Source: Burkholderia lata (GTDB taxonomy: Bacteria; Pseudomonadota; Gammaproteobacteria; Burkholderiales; Burkholderiaceae). Taken from it: a stretch of 64,000 nt of DNA. Positions 53,415 to 64,000 of the stretch are shown here, piece after piece. Position 1 is the first letter of the stretch; each line of letters starts with the position of its first letter. The DNA lies in the NCBI RefSeq assembly GCF_000012945.1, contig NC_007511.1, positions 1,488,001 through 1,552,000 on the forward strand. The letters run 5' to 3'. The notes under the pieces are model-generated. The model saw nothing but the letters and a program-made list of their open reading frames with translations. It made no database searches and was not told where the DNA came from. A program made the position numbers and the translations under genes.

Positions 53415-53418
<4 letters not shown>
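52984..53418 (-). CDS. DUF934 family protein
   Basis: A 144-residue protein of the DUF934 family, whose members sit in sulfate or nitrite assimilation operons. The core is FPSFTDGRAYSQAYLLRKRYGF and GDVLVDQLLLMERTGF. No membrane or signal segment is present. Its ATG overlaps the stop of the preceding sulfite/nitrite reductase (ATGA), indicating coupled translation. It probably helps that enzyme, for example in assembly or electron transfer, but the role is not established. Confidence 0.85.
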
Positions 53419-55199
<1,781 letters not shown>

Positions 55200-55400
55200 G
55201 ACGTGATACGCGAGAGGAGCCGTGGCGCGGAGCGCGCGGCTCGGGACAGACGTTGCGACGGGTGTCAGGCAACCGGAGACAGCGTAGGGAACGCAGTGCG
55301 GCGGGACAAGCAGCAGATGGGGACGAAAAGGGCGCAGCAGATCGCCGGCGTGACACCGGCGCGGGCCGGGCATGCGTGCGTGCATGCCCGTGGCGGGTGT

Positions 55401-55796
55401 TTATGCGGCGGCGTCGACGACGAGCGCCGGATCGAGCGCGCGGATGCGCTGGTCGATGAAGTAGCCGCCGCCTTCCTGGTAGCGCAGGAACAGGCGGCCG
55501 CACGAGCGGCAGCGGTTGACGGTGCAGCGGTTGTACGGGAAATGGCGCAGTGCGATCGGCGCGTCGTCCGACGCATAGCGCGTGCCGGCCGGGTGATGTT
55601 CGGCGTAAGTCGGCTCCGTCTCGCCGGGCGGCGCGAGCGTGGCCACTTCGATCAGTTGCGCGTCCTGCAGCGACAGCGGCAGGGTCGTCCATCCGGTGAG
55701 CGGCGTTTTCGTGCAGGTGCACGACTGCGTGACGTGCGCGGCTTCAGCGGTCAGCTTCAACAGCGCGTCGTGATCGAGGTAGGGCAGTTGACTCAT
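55401..55796 (-). CDS. Conserved protein with a zinc-ribbon-like cysteine cluster
   Basis: A 131-residue protein. The centre carries CTCTK and, near residues 92-105, NRCTVNRCRSCGRLF, a cysteine pattern that suggests a small zinc-binding ribbon, followed by YQEGGGYFIDQRI. No signal peptide or membrane segment. I do not recognise a named family. It lies 200 bp before the CysI-like gene on the same strand and may be the first gene of that unit; the intervening 200 bp hold no gene. Confidence 0.68.
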   Translation of the reverse strand: MSQLPYLDHDALLKLTAEAAHVTQSCTCTKTPLTGWTTLPLSLQDAQLIEVATLAPPGETEPTYAEHHPAGTRYASDDAPIALRHFPYNRCTVNRCRSCGRLFLRYQEGGGYFIDQRIRALDPALVVDAAA

Positions 55797-55897
55797 CGGA
55801 AATCGTGAAGGGCGGCGGGATCAGCACTGTAACCCGCGTGCGGATTGCGTGCATCTCCGTGACGCAGGCCGTGCGCACCGTATGCGTCGTGTGCGGT

Positions 55898-57331
55898 TCA
55901 ATCGCCCTTGCGGACCGACGGCTGCGCGACGAGCTCGCCGAGCACGCGGATCGCGCGCTCGATGTCGCGGCTCCACGGATGGCCGAAGTTCACGCGCACG
56001 CAACGCTCGAAGCCGTGCGCGGCCGAAAACAGCGGCCCCGGCGCGAAGCTGATCCCGCGTGCGATCGCCTGGCGATGCAGTTCCATCGCGTCGATCGCGT
56101 CGGGAAACGCGAGCCACAGAAAATAGCCGCCTTCGGGCCGCACCCACTCGACGCCGGCCGGCAGCCAGCGCCGCAGCGCGTCGTCCATCCGGTCGAGCTG
56201 CGTGTGCAGCGCGCCGCGCAGCTTGCGCAGGTGCCGATCGTAGCCGCCGTGCTCGAGATAGTTCGCGATACCGACCTGCGCGGGAATGCTGGCCGACAGT
56301 GTCGTCATCAGCTTGAGCCGCTGCACCTTCTCCGCGAACCGGCCGGCGGCGGCCCAGCCGATCCGGTAGCCGGGCGCGAGCGTCTTCGAGAACGAACTGC
56401 AGTGCATCACGAGGCCATGTCGATCGAACGCGCGCGCGGGCAGCGGATAGTCGGGGCCGAAGTGCAGCTCGCCGTACACGTCGTCCTCGATCAACGGCAC
56501 GTCGCGCGCGGCGAGCAACTCGACGAGCGCGCGTTTTTTCTCCGCGGACAGCGTGACGCCGGTCGGATTCTGGAAGTTGGTCATGAACCAGCACGCGCGG
56601 ATGTCGTGCCGGTCGAGCGCGCTCGCGAGCGCATCGAGATCGAGGCCCGTGCGCGGATCGACGGGAATCTCGACCGCGCGCAGGTCGAGCCGTTCGATCG
56701 CCTGCAGCGCCGCATAGAAGCCGGGCGCTTCGACGGCCACGACGTCGCCGGGCCGCGTGACGGCCATCAGGCACAGGTTCAGCGCTTCGAGCGCGCCGTT
56801 CGTGACGACGATCTCGTCGATCGGCTGCGAGATGCCCGTCGCGAGATAGCGTCGCGCGATCTGCTGGCGCAGCGCCTCGTTGCCGGGCGGCAGGTCGACG
56901 ACCGTGCTCCACGGGCTGACGAGCCGCGTGGCCTGCGCGAGCGATTTCGCGAGGCGCGGCAGCGGAAACAGTTGCGGCGACGGGAACGCGGAGCCGAGCG
57001 GCACGATGCCGGGTTGCGTGGCCGCGTCGAGCACGGAGAACACGAGGCTGCTGATGTCGACCTTGCGCGTGGCGCCGGCACGGCTTGCGCGACGCTTGGC
57101 AGCGGGGCTCGCTGCCGGCGTGGCGCCCGGCGCGACGTAGTAGCCCGAGCGTTCGCGTGCGCGGATCAGCCCCCACTGTTCGAGCAGGTAGTACGCGCGA
57201 AACACCGTCGACTGGCTCACGCCGTGCTGCGCGATGATCTGCCGCAGCGACGGCAGGCGCGTGCCGACGGCAAGGTTGCCGTTGCGGATGTCGTCGGCGA
57301 TCGTGTGGGCGAGGGTTTCGTAGCGTTTCAT
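55898..57331 (-). CDS. MocR-family (GntR/aminotransferase) regulator
   Basis: A 477-residue regulator with an N-terminal GntR winged helix (about 1-70, GTRLPSLRQIIAQHGVSQST) and an aminotransferase-like domain. The PLP-binding lysine is in CSSFSKTLAPGYRIGW and the Asp of the cofactor pocket in LIEDDVYGEL. It is distinct from the other MocR gene in this window. It ends just before a conserved zinc-ribbon gene and starts 130 bp after the exuT stop; its target is not clear. Confidence 0.88.
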   Translation of the reverse strand: MKRYETLAHTIADDIRNGNLAVGTRLPSLRQIIAQHGVSQSTVFRAYYLLEQWGLIRARERSGYYVAPGATPAASPAAKRRASRAGATRKVDISSLVFSVLDAATQPGIVPLGSAFPSPQLFPLPRLAKSLAQATRLVSPWSTVVDLPPGNEALRQQIARRYLATGISQPIDEIVVTNGALEALNLCLMAVTRPGDVVAVEAPGFYAALQAIERLDLRAVEIPVDPRTGLDLDALASALDRHDIRACWFMTNFQNPTGVTLSAEKKRALVELLAARDVPLIEDDVYGELHFGPDYPLPARAFDRHGLVMHCSSFSKTLAPGYRIGWAAAGRFAEKVQRLKLMTTLSASIPAQVGIANYLEHGGYDRHLRKLRGALHTQLDRMDDALRRWLPAGVEWVRPEGGYFLWLAFPDAIDAMELHRQAIARGISFAPGPLFSAAHGFERCVRVNFGHPWSRDIERAIRVLGELVAQPSVRKGD

Positions 57332-57460
57332 CGGCGAGGGCAGAGCGCGCCGTCGCCACGCGCGGGCCGGAGTGGCGCCGCGCCGGCGGGCGCGGCTCAT
57401 TGTCCGATGCGCGGCCCGAAAAGGAAAGCGCAGGAGAGGCGGCCGCGCTTGCCTGCTGCG

Positions 57461-58771
57461 TCAGGCCGCGTTCGGCTCGATGTTCTGCCGGTTCGAGGTG
57501 TCGCGCAGCGGCGGCAACGGCTCGACCTTGCCGACGATGAACAGGTACGACAGCGCGCCGACTATGCACAACGCACCGGCCACCGCGAGCGGCACGACGA
57601 ACGAGCCCTTCGTGATCGACAGCATCACGCCCGTGAACGTCGTGATGAAGATCCCCGCGAGATTGCCCGCGAAGTTCTGGATGCCGCCGAGCGATGCGAC
57701 ATGGGCGGGCGTCGGCGCGACTTCGCCGACGAGCGTCCACACGTTGGCGCCGGCGAACGACAGGCTGGCATACGCGAGGGCGAACAGGCCAAGGCAGGCC
57801 CACACGTTCTCGACGAACGCCGACAGCGCGATCGACGAAGACAGCAGCATGCCGAGCACGAGGCACGTCTTGCGCGCGGCGGTCGCGCTCCAGCCGCGGC
57901 GGAACAGGCTGTCCGACACGTAGCCGCCGAGCCAGCCGCCCGGAATCGCGAGCAGCGCGGGCAGCATGCCCCACGTGCCGAGCGACGCGAGCGAGAAACC
58001 GCGCGACTGCAGCAGGTAGCTCGGGAACCACGTGATGAAGAAATAGATCGCGAAGTTCAGGCAGAACAGGCCGATCATCATGCCCCACACGGTGCGGTAG
58101 CGGAACAGGTCCAGCCACGATACCTTCGGGCCATCGGTTGCGGCCGCAACGGTCGGTGCGCCACGTTGCGCGAGCAGTGCATCGACGGCATCGGGCGCGA
58201 TCGCGCGATAGCGTTCCGGGTCGCGATAGATGAACCACCACGCCAGTGCCCACACGAGGCCGATGCCGCCGGTGATCACGAATGATCCGCGCCAGCCGAC
58301 GATCGAGATCAGCCACGCGACGAGCGGCAGCGACAGCGCGGAGCCGACGCGCGAGCCGCTGTCGAAGATGCTGCTCGCGAGCCCGCGTTCGCTGCGAGGG
58401 AACCAGTTGAACGCGACCTTCGCGAACGACGGGATCGCGGCCGCTTCGCCGACCCCGAGCATCAGCCGCACGCCGACGAGCTGCGTGAGGCCGCGCGCGG
58501 CGCCCGTCGCGACGGTGAACACAGACCACCAGCCGACCGCGAGCGCGAGGCTCACGCGCACGCCGACCTTGTCGATGAACCAGCCGGCCGGCAGTTGCAG
58601 GAACGCGTAGGTCCAGAAGAATGCGCTCAGCACGAGGCCCATGCCGACCGCGTCGAGGCCGAGATCGGCGCGGATGCTGGGCGCCGCGATCGCGAGGTTC
58701 GCGCGGTCGATGAAATTGATGACGTTGGCCAGGAAGCACATGAGGATCATGGCCCATCGGATGCGTGGCAT
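57461..58771 (-). CDS. exuT: MFS transporter of the anion:cation symporter type (ExuT-like)
   Basis: A 436-residue MFS protein with twelve membrane segments. The segment-1 motif NVINFIDRANLAIAAPSI, FLQLPAGWFIDKVGVR and NWFPRSERGLASS in loop 4 are typical of the hexuronate/sugar-acid symporter branch (ACS family). It imports glucuronate, galacturonate or a similar sugar acid with H+. It lies 71 bp after uxuA on the same strand under the same ExuR/UxuR-like boxes, so hexuronate is the likely substrate. Confidence 0.82.
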   Translation of the reverse strand: MPRIRWAMILMCFLANVINFIDRANLAIAAPSIRADLGLDAVGMGLVLSAFFWTYAFLQLPAGWFIDKVGVRVSLALAVGWWSVFTVATGAARGLTQLVGVRLMLGVGEAAAIPSFAKVAFNWFPRSERGLASSIFDSGSRVGSALSLPLVAWLISIVGWRGSFVITGGIGLVWALAWWFIYRDPERYRAIAPDAVDALLAQRGAPTVAAATDGPKVSWLDLFRYRTVWGMMIGLFCLNFAIYFFITWFPSYLLQSRGFSLASLGTWGMLPALLAIPGGWLGGYVSDSLFRRGWSATAARKTCLVLGMLLSSSIALSAFVENVWACLGLFALAYASLSFAGANVWTLVGEVAPTPAHVASLGGIQNFAGNLAGIFITTFTGVMLSITKGSFVVPLAVAGALCIVGALSYLFIVGKVEPLPPLRDTSNRQNIEPNAA

Positions 58772-58842
58772 GCGGTGTCTCCGCGCGGAATGTCGTGACG
58801 GGCCGCCGGCGATCCGCAGCGCCGGCGGCCTCGATGGGCGGG

Positions 58843-59907
58843 TTATTGCGTGGCGAGCGACGGCGTGCGGTCGAATTTCGCGAGCGCTTCCCACAGGCCG
58901 TTCAGGTAGACCGCGCCGAGCGCGCGGTCGTAGAGGCCGTAGCCGGGCTTGCCCGTCTCGCCCCAGATCATGCGGCCGTGGTCGGGGCGCACGTAGCCGG
59001 TGAAGCCGGTGTCGTGGTACGCCTTCACGATCGCGGCGATGTCGAGCGAGCCGCAGCTCGACAGGTGGGCGGTTTCCTCGAAATCGCCGTTCGCGTCGAC
59101 CTTCACGTTGCGGATGTGCGCGAAGTGGATGCGGCCCATTGCGCCGAATTCGCGCACGAGTGCCTCGACGTCGTTCTGCGGGCCCGCGCCGAGCGAGCCC
59201 GAGCACAGCGTCAGCCCGTTGGCGGGCGTATCGACGATGCGCACGATTCGCGCGAGATCGTCGCGGTTCTTCACGATGCGCGGCAGCCCGAAGATCGGGC
59301 GCGGCGGATCGTCGGGGTGGATCGCCATCTTCACGCCGGCTTCTTCGGCGACGGGGATGATCGCCTTCAGGAAGTATTCGAGGTTCGCCCACAGCGCGGC
59401 TTCGTCGACGTCGCGATATTCGGCGAGCAGGGCCTTCAACTGTTCGGGCTGGTAGCTCGAATCCCAGCCCGGCAGCGCGATGCCGTCGTCCGGATCGATC
59501 CGGTCGACTGCGTCGGTGCTGAACGCGAGGCAGGTCGAGCCGTCGTCGAGCGTCTTCGACAGCTCGGTGCGCGTCCAGTCGAACACCGGCATGAAGTTGT
59601 AGCAGATCACGCGCACGCCGGCCGCGCCGAGATGGCGAATCGTCTGACGGTAGTGGTCGATCAGGCGGTCGCGGCCCGGCTTGCCGAGCTTGATGTCCTC
59701 GTGGACGGGCACCGATTCGACGACTTCGAACTGCAGGCCGGCGCGCTCGATCGTCGCCTTCAGCGCATCGATCTTGTGCGCGGGCCAGACTTCGCCCACC
59801 GGTTCGTCGTAGATCGCGGACACGATATGCGTGACGCCCGGGATCTGGCGGATGTATTGCAGCGAGACCGGATCGGACTCGCCGTACCAACGGAAAGACA
59901 TCTTCAC
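58843..59907 (-). CDS. uxuA: Mannonate dehydratase UxuA
   Basis: A 354-residue enzyme that converts D-mannonate to 2-keto-3-deoxygluconate in hexuronate catabolism. Recognised from [55 protein letters not shown] and HIRNVKV, with metal-binding His and Cys residues in place. GTG at 59907 is taken as start because AGGAG lies 8 bp upstream; ATG at 59901 would shorten it by two residues. It is first in uxuA-exuT. Confidence 0.93.
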
Positions 59908-59987
59908 TGGAGCGGCTCCTGGCTGGCGGTTGATGCATCGGGCGGACGGGCGGCAGCGCGCCGGCCCCGTCTGCGGTGTGCGGATTA

Positions 59988-60025
59988 TGATTGGTATGCC
60001 AGTTGTGCGGGATAGTGGTTTACCA
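59988..60025. promoter_or_regulatory. Two ExuR/UxuR-like operator boxes
   Basis: TTGGTATGCCA (59991-60001) and TGGTTTACCA (60016-60025) match the core of the enterobacterial ExuR/UxuR site AAATTGGTATACCAATTT. They lie about 85-115 bp upstream of uxuA, between it and the divergent regulator, so they are placed to control both. Confidence 0.65.
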
Positions 60026-60110
60026 GTTGTCGGGCTCGAAACCAGCCGGCATGGCACTGCGGGAATGGCACGGACGTGCCGGCGAACACGCCGAACCGGA
60101 TGCTGACCGG

Positions 60111-60126
60111 AATTGGTGTACCATTT
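60111..60126. promoter_or_regulatory. ExuR/UxuR-like operator box near the regulator start
   Basis: AATTGGTGTACCATTT is the closest of the three matches to the ExuR/UxuR consensus, with the TGGT-N2-ACCA arms intact. It lies 51 bp before the ATG of the FadR-type regulator and could autoregulate it. Confidence 0.65.
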
Positions 60127-60176
60127 TGGCGATCCGGCGCCGCGACGGCGCCGGCCAGCCCGTTGCGAGCCTTTCG

Positions 60177-60899
60177 ATGACCGATCTTTCCAGCCTGCCA
60201 GCCAGCCGCGATACCGATGCCGCGGACCGCTCCTATATCGGCCTTGCGCGGCAGATTCACGCGATGGTGGCCGCCGGCGCGTTCGAGGCGGGCGCGCGGT
60301 TGCCGTCCGAGCGCAGCCTGGCCGACCAGTTCGGCGTGAGCCGTACGCAGGTGCGCGAGGCGATCATCGCGCTCGAAGTGCAGGGGATCGTCGAGGTGCG
60401 GATCGGTTCGGGCATCTACGTATCGGCGGCCGACGCCGCGCGGCCGGTGACGTTCGAGGTGCCGCGCGGCCCGGGGCCGATCGAGACGTTGCGCGCACGC
60501 GGGCTGATCGAGGCGGAAGTCGCGGCGCTCGCGGCGACCGAACGCAAGGATGCGGATCTCGACCGGCTGTTTTTCTCGCTGACGACGATGCGCGAGCAGA
60601 TGGACGACAAGCTCGCGTACGACGCGGCCGATCGCCAGTTCCACCTGCGTATCGCGGAATCGACCGGCAACACGGTGCTGCTGCACATGGTCACCGCGAT
60701 GTGGGACTGCGCGCGCAGCGATCCGCTGTGGGACAAGATCGAGGAGCATTTTCACTCGACCGCGCTGCGCGAGGCGTCGCAGGAAGATCACCAGCGGATC
60801 TTCGCGGCGATCATGGCGCGCGATGCAACGGCTGCACGCGAAGCGATGCGTGCACACCTGTCGCGCGTGATCGCGGAATTCACTCAGGCGTGGCGCTGA
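60177..60899 (+). CDS. FadR-type GntR regulator (UxuR/ExuR-like)
   Basis: A 240-residue GntR regulator of the FadR subgroup. The winged helix (about 18-85) includes [20 protein letters not shown], and the C-terminal all-helical FCD domain binds ligand, with metal-ligand-type His and Asp residues in [14 protein letters not shown] and [10 protein letters not shown]. It is divergent from uxuA and has ExuR/UxuR-type boxes in front of it, so it probably represses the hexuronate genes until a sugar-acid intermediate binds. ATG at 60177 is used; a longer frame lies upstream. Confidence 0.87.
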
Positions 60900-61060
60900 C
60901 GCGCATTCCGTCAGAGGAAACGGGTCGGCGTAACGTCACGTTCATGCGGCGGTGACGACAGGCGCGTGCGCCCCCCTTGTACGGCTTCTTCCAATTGCGC
61001 GACCGTAGGTTTTATGGTCTTGTTGCGGGATATCGCATCGACTCGAAAAAGGACAGTCGA

Positions 61061-62194
61061 ATGCAGCCGGGCGATTCACACGGGGACCGATTGATCAGGG
61101 GAATCGGCGCACGTACGCGCGTACGTGTCGTCGTGCGCCGGCTGCTCATCATTTTGACGGCGGGCTTACTTGCCGCTGTGCTTCCTTCTGCGTTCGCCGC
61201 CTCTCCCGAAGCCGTTAACGACAACGTGCTGCGCGTGCTTGCATGGCCCGGCTATGCGGACAGCGATGTCGTCAGCGCGTTCGAGGCGCAATTTCACGTA
61301 CGCGTCGAAGTGACGTTCGTCGATTCCGACGAAGCACTATGGACGCGGATGCACAGCGCGGCGCCGCCGCCTTACGACGTGCTGGCCGCGAACACGGCCG
61401 AGATCCAGCGCTATGCGCACGAACGCCTGCTCGCGCCGATCGACCTGTCGCGCATCCCGAACCGGCGACGGCAGTTGCCGAATTTCCAGCAACTCGCGAC
61501 GATCGACGGGCTCGTGGAAGAGGGTGCCACGTATGCGATCCCGTTCACGTATTCGTCGATGGGGCTGATCTACGACCGCAAGCAGGTTCCGGCCGCGCCG
61601 CGCTCGATGCGGGAGCTGTGGAATCCCCGCTACCGCGGCAAGGTGCTCGACTTCAACAGCGCGCAGCACAATTTTTCGTTCACGGCGCTGGCGCTCGGCT
61701 ATTCCGATCCGTTTCGCCTGTCGCCCGCGCAGACGCTCGCCGTCGCGCACAAGCTGATCGACCTGCGCCGCAACCTGCTGACGTACTACACGCTTCCTGA
61801 AGAGGCGACCGCGTTGTTCGTCCAGCATCGTGCGGCGCTGATGTTCGGCAACTACGGCACGCAACAGGTCGAACTGCTGCGACGTGCCGGCGCGGACGTC
61901 GGCTACGTGATTCCGGACGAAGGCGCGCTCGCATGGCTCGACTGCTGGGCCGTCACACGCGGCGCGCAACATCCGGAGCTCGCGTTCGCCTGGATCAATT
62001 ACATGCTCGAACCGGCGATCGGCGCGCTGCTGACCGAACGCCAGGGTCTCGCGAATACGCTCGCGCCGTCGCCGGGCCTCGACACCGGGCACCAGCATCT
62101 CGTCTGGCTCCAGCCCGTGGAGGACATCGCGCGGCGCGAATCGCTGTGGAGCCGCATCGTGTCGGGCGACCGGCCGGAGCGGTTCGGAAAATGA
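61061..62194 (+). CDS. Polyamine-type periplasmic binding protein (PotD/NspS-like)
   Basis: A 377-residue exported solute-binding protein. An N-terminal extension leads into a signal segment (about 25-47, RRLLIILTAGLLAAVLPSAFA). The mature protein (VLRVLAWPGYADSDVVSAFEA, YDVLAANTAEIQRYA, FTYSSMGLIYDRKQV, MFGNYGTQQ) resembles PotD/NspS spermidine-putrescine binding proteins. No transporter genes are near. Its stop overlaps the start of a membrane diguanylate cyclase (ATGA), the arrangement of the Vibrio NspS-MbaA pair. AAGGA lies 8 bp upstream of ATG 61061. Confidence 0.8.
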   Translation: MQPGDSHGDRLIRGIGARTRVRVVVRRLLIILTAGLLAAVLPSAFAASPEAVNDNVLRVLAWPGYADSDVVSAFEAQFHVRVEVTFVDSDEALWTRMHSAAPPPYDVLAANTAEIQRYAHERLLAPIDLSRIPNRRRQLPNFQQLATIDGLVEEGATYAIPFTYSSMGLIYDRKQVPAAPRSMRELWNPRYRGKVLDFNSAQHNFSFTALALGYSDPFRLSPAQTLAVAHKLIDLRRNLLTYYTLPEEATALFVQHRAALMFGNYGTQQVELLRRAGADVGYVIPDEGALAWLDCWAVTRGAQHPELAFAWINYMLEPAIGALLTERQGLANTLAPSPGLDTGHQHLVWLQPVEDIARRESLWSRIVSGDRPERFGK

Positions 62195-63987
62195 TCCGGC
62201 TCGGGCTCACGTCGAAACTGTCGGTGCTGTTCGCCTGCATCGGCGTGATCGCGTCCGGCGCGACCGGCTATTACACGTATCGCGCGAACCGCGCGATGCT
62301 CGTGCAGGAAGCGCAGCACAGCCTGCTGATGTCGACGCAACTGCTGGGGCAGCGCTTCACCACGGCGCTGTCCGACGTCGCGGACGATGCGCTCGTGCTC
62401 GCGCAGTTGCCGTCGTGTGCGCCGGTCTCGGGCGGCGACAACCGCGATGGCGCGCCACGCGCGCGGCTCGAGCAGGTGTTCTTCAGCTTCATGAGAAATC
62501 ACCCGGAGTACCTGCAGATCCGGTTGATTGCGAGCGGGGATTTCGGGCTCGAACGCATCCGCGTCGATCGCGACGCACACGGCATCGTCGTATTGCCGGA
62601 CAGTGCGTTCCAGGAGAAAGGACAGTTTTCCTATGTATTCGATACGCTCGCGACGGCGCCCGGTCATATCTACCTGTCGCCGATCGTGATCAACCACGAG
62701 ACGGGGTCGCACGCGGCCGAAGGGCTGCCGATCCTGCGCGTGGGCACGCCGGTCGTCGACACGTCGGGCCGGACGGTTGGCGCACTCGTCGTCGATGTCG
62801 AGCTGTCGCGCGTGTTCGAGCGGCTCGAACGCGATTTGCCGGAAGACTATGCGGTGTATCTCGCGAACGAATGGGGCGATTTCCTCGTGCACCCCGATCC
62901 GTCGCAGACGTTCGGCTTCGATCGCGGCCGGCGCGTGCTGATGCAGGATCGTTTCGCCGCCACACGCGCGCTGTTCGACAGCGCGCGCGCAAACGTTACC
63001 CTCAATGGCCTGACCGATCCCGCTGCAGCATCGGGGCAGATGTTCGCGTTCGCGCGCACGCCGTTCGGGCATGACGAGGGCAACCGCTTCGTCGTGCTCG
63101 GGATGGGGCGCCCGCTGGCGGATGTGCTGGCGCCGGCCGGCATGCTCGGCGAACGGATCGTCCGGATGGTGCTCGTGTCGAGCTTGATGGCGGTGATCCT
63201 CGCGATCCTGTTCGCGCGCGCGATCACGCGGCCGCTGCAGACGCTCGCACGCGCCGCGACGCACGTGTTCGACGATCCGGTCGCCGAGCAGTTGCCGGTC
63301 GGGCGTGCCGACGAGATCGGCGTGCTCGCGCGCTGTTTCGACAGCATGCGTGTCGAGATCCGCACGCAGGTCGCGATGCTGCGTGCGAAGCAACTGGAGC
63401 TCACGCACCTCGCCGGCCACGATGCGCTGACCGAGCTGCCGAACCGCCTGCTGTTCATGGAGCATCTCGATACCGCGATCCGGCGTGCGGCCGCGATGCA
63501 CGAAGGGCTGGCCGTGATGTTCGTCGATCTCGACCGCTTCAAGCAGATCAACGACCAGCACGGGCACTCGGCCGGCGACCGCACGCTCGTGGCGGTCGCC
63601 AAGCGGCTGAGCCTCGTGCTGCGCGGCGGCGACATGGTCGCGCGGCTCGGCGGCGACGAATTCATCGTGCTGATTGCGGACGTGCGCTCACCGGCGGTGA
63701 TCGGCGACGTCGCGTCGCGCATCCAGCTCGTGATGGCGGAGGAACTGGAGTTCGGCGACCGGCGCGTGGCGGTGGGCGCGAGCATCGGCGTCAGCGAGTT
63801 TCCGGCTGACGGCGCATCGGCCGAGGAATTGCTCGTCAAGGCCGACGCGGCGATGTACGCGGCGAAGGCGTCCGCCCAGCGCGCGTTCGTGCGCTATCAG
63901 GAACTGGTCGGCAACGGGAGTGTTACCGGCACCGACAGCGGGACGGACGAAGCGGCCGGCCGTATCGCGTCGGGCGGCAGCCGGTGA
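62191..63987 (+). CDS. Membrane diguanylate cyclase (Cache-HAMP-GGDEF)
   Basis: A 598-residue sensor enzyme. Two membrane segments (about 9-28 and about 325-345) bracket a periplasmic double-Cache-like domain; a HAMP linker (about 345-395) leads to a GGDEF domain (about 415-575). The active-site loop RLGGDEF is intact, and RGGD, five residues before it, is a complete inhibitory I-site, so the enzyme should make c-di-GMP and be feedback controlled. No EAL domain follows, unlike MbaA. It starts by ATGA overlap with the binding-protein gene. Confidence 0.88.
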   Translation: MIRLGLTSKLSVLFACIGVIASGATGYYTYRANRAMLVQEAQHSLLMSTQLLGQRFTTALSDVADDALVLAQLPSCAPVSGGDNRDGAPRARLEQVFFSFMRNHPEYLQIRLIASGDFGLERIRVDRDAHGIVVLPDSAFQEKGQFSYVFDTLATAPGHIYLSPIVINHETGSHAAEGLPILRVGTPVVDTSGRTVGALVVDVELSRVFERLERDLPEDYAVYLANEWGDFLVHPDPSQTFGFDRGRRVLMQDRFAATRALFDSARANVTLNGLTDPAAASGQMFAFARTPFGHDEGNRFVVLGMGRPLADVLAPAGMLGERIVRMVLVSSLMAVILAILFARAITRPLQTLARAATHVFDDPVAEQLPVGRADEIGVLARCFDSMRVEIRTQVAMLRAKQLELTHLAGHDALTELPNRLLFMEHLDTAIRRAAAMHEGLAVMFVDLDRFKQINDQHGHSAGDRTLVAVAKRLSLVLRGGDMVARLGGDEFIVLIADVRSPAVIGDVASRIQLVMAEELEFGDRRVAVGASIGVSEFPADGASAEELLVKADAAMYAAKASAQRAFVRYQELVGNGSVTGTDSGTDEAAGRIASGGSR

Positions 63988-64000
63988 CGGCCGGCCGCTG

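Overview
The window is about 67% GC, gene-dense and free of IS elements, prophage, rRNA and tRNA. Protein content (phenylacetate catabolism with a PaaK-type ligase, a DUF3331 protein, MocR regulators, a Bcr/CflA exporter, a NasA/CysJ-type fused nitrate reductase, MprF with a VirJ/AcvB partner) points to Burkholderia, most likely the B. cepacia complex. The metabolic, accessory character fits a secondary chromosome, but that is inference.

Layout. 0-3.7 kb: end of a TRAP transporter, then a tightly overlapping lacI-type regulator / 2-hydroxyacid dehydrogenase / amidohydrolase operon, probably for a sugar-acid or lactone. 4.4-6.3 kb: a membrane-anchored coiled-coil protein and a solute-binding/LysM fusion. 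6.4-7.5 kb: ChaA-type cation antiporter. 8.0-11.8 kb: paaH-paaK-enoyl-CoA hydratase behind a TetR-type operator. 12-17.6 kb: MarC, aldo/keto reductase, CPBP protease, a VC0807-like membrane protein and an orphan histidine kinase. 18-25 kb: a 2,3-butanediol-type dehydrogenase with a sigma-54-like promoter, acetyltransferases, an MFS transporter with a MerR-style promoter, a DUF3331 protein and a MocR regulator. 25-30.5 kb: two secreted proteins of unknown function, an HtrA-like protease with an altered active-site motif, a candidate leader-peptide attenuator in front of a Bcr/CflA-type exporter, and a DUF4303 protein. 30.5-33.9 kb: FAH-family hydrolase, AraC regulator, YkgJ-type protein, uracil-DNA glycosylase.

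34-45.8 kb is the nitrate assimilation locus. On the minus strand cobA makes the siroheme precursor, and nasT-nasS form an RNA-binding antiterminator and its nitrate-sensing partner. On the plus strand are the nitrate transporter, nirB, nirD and a 1395-residue nitrate reductase fused to a CysJ-like flavoprotein. The sequence between them carries two NtrC-type sites, a sigma-54 promoter, two hexaloop hairpins of ANTAR-target type with identical loops, and an intrinsic terminator: a complete nitrogen-limitation plus nitrate-induction switch.

45.8-64 kb: an SDR/HbpS pair divergent from a LysR regulator, mprF-virJ (lysyl-phosphatidylglycerol synthesis and its probable hydrolase), a second nitrite/sulfite reductase cluster with DUF934 and a zinc-ribbon-like protein, another MocR regulator, a hexuronate module (exuT, uxuA and a divergent FadR/UxuR-like regulator with ExuR/UxuR-like boxes), and finally a polyamine-type binding protein overlapping a membrane diguanylate cyclase, an arrangement like NspS-MbaA.
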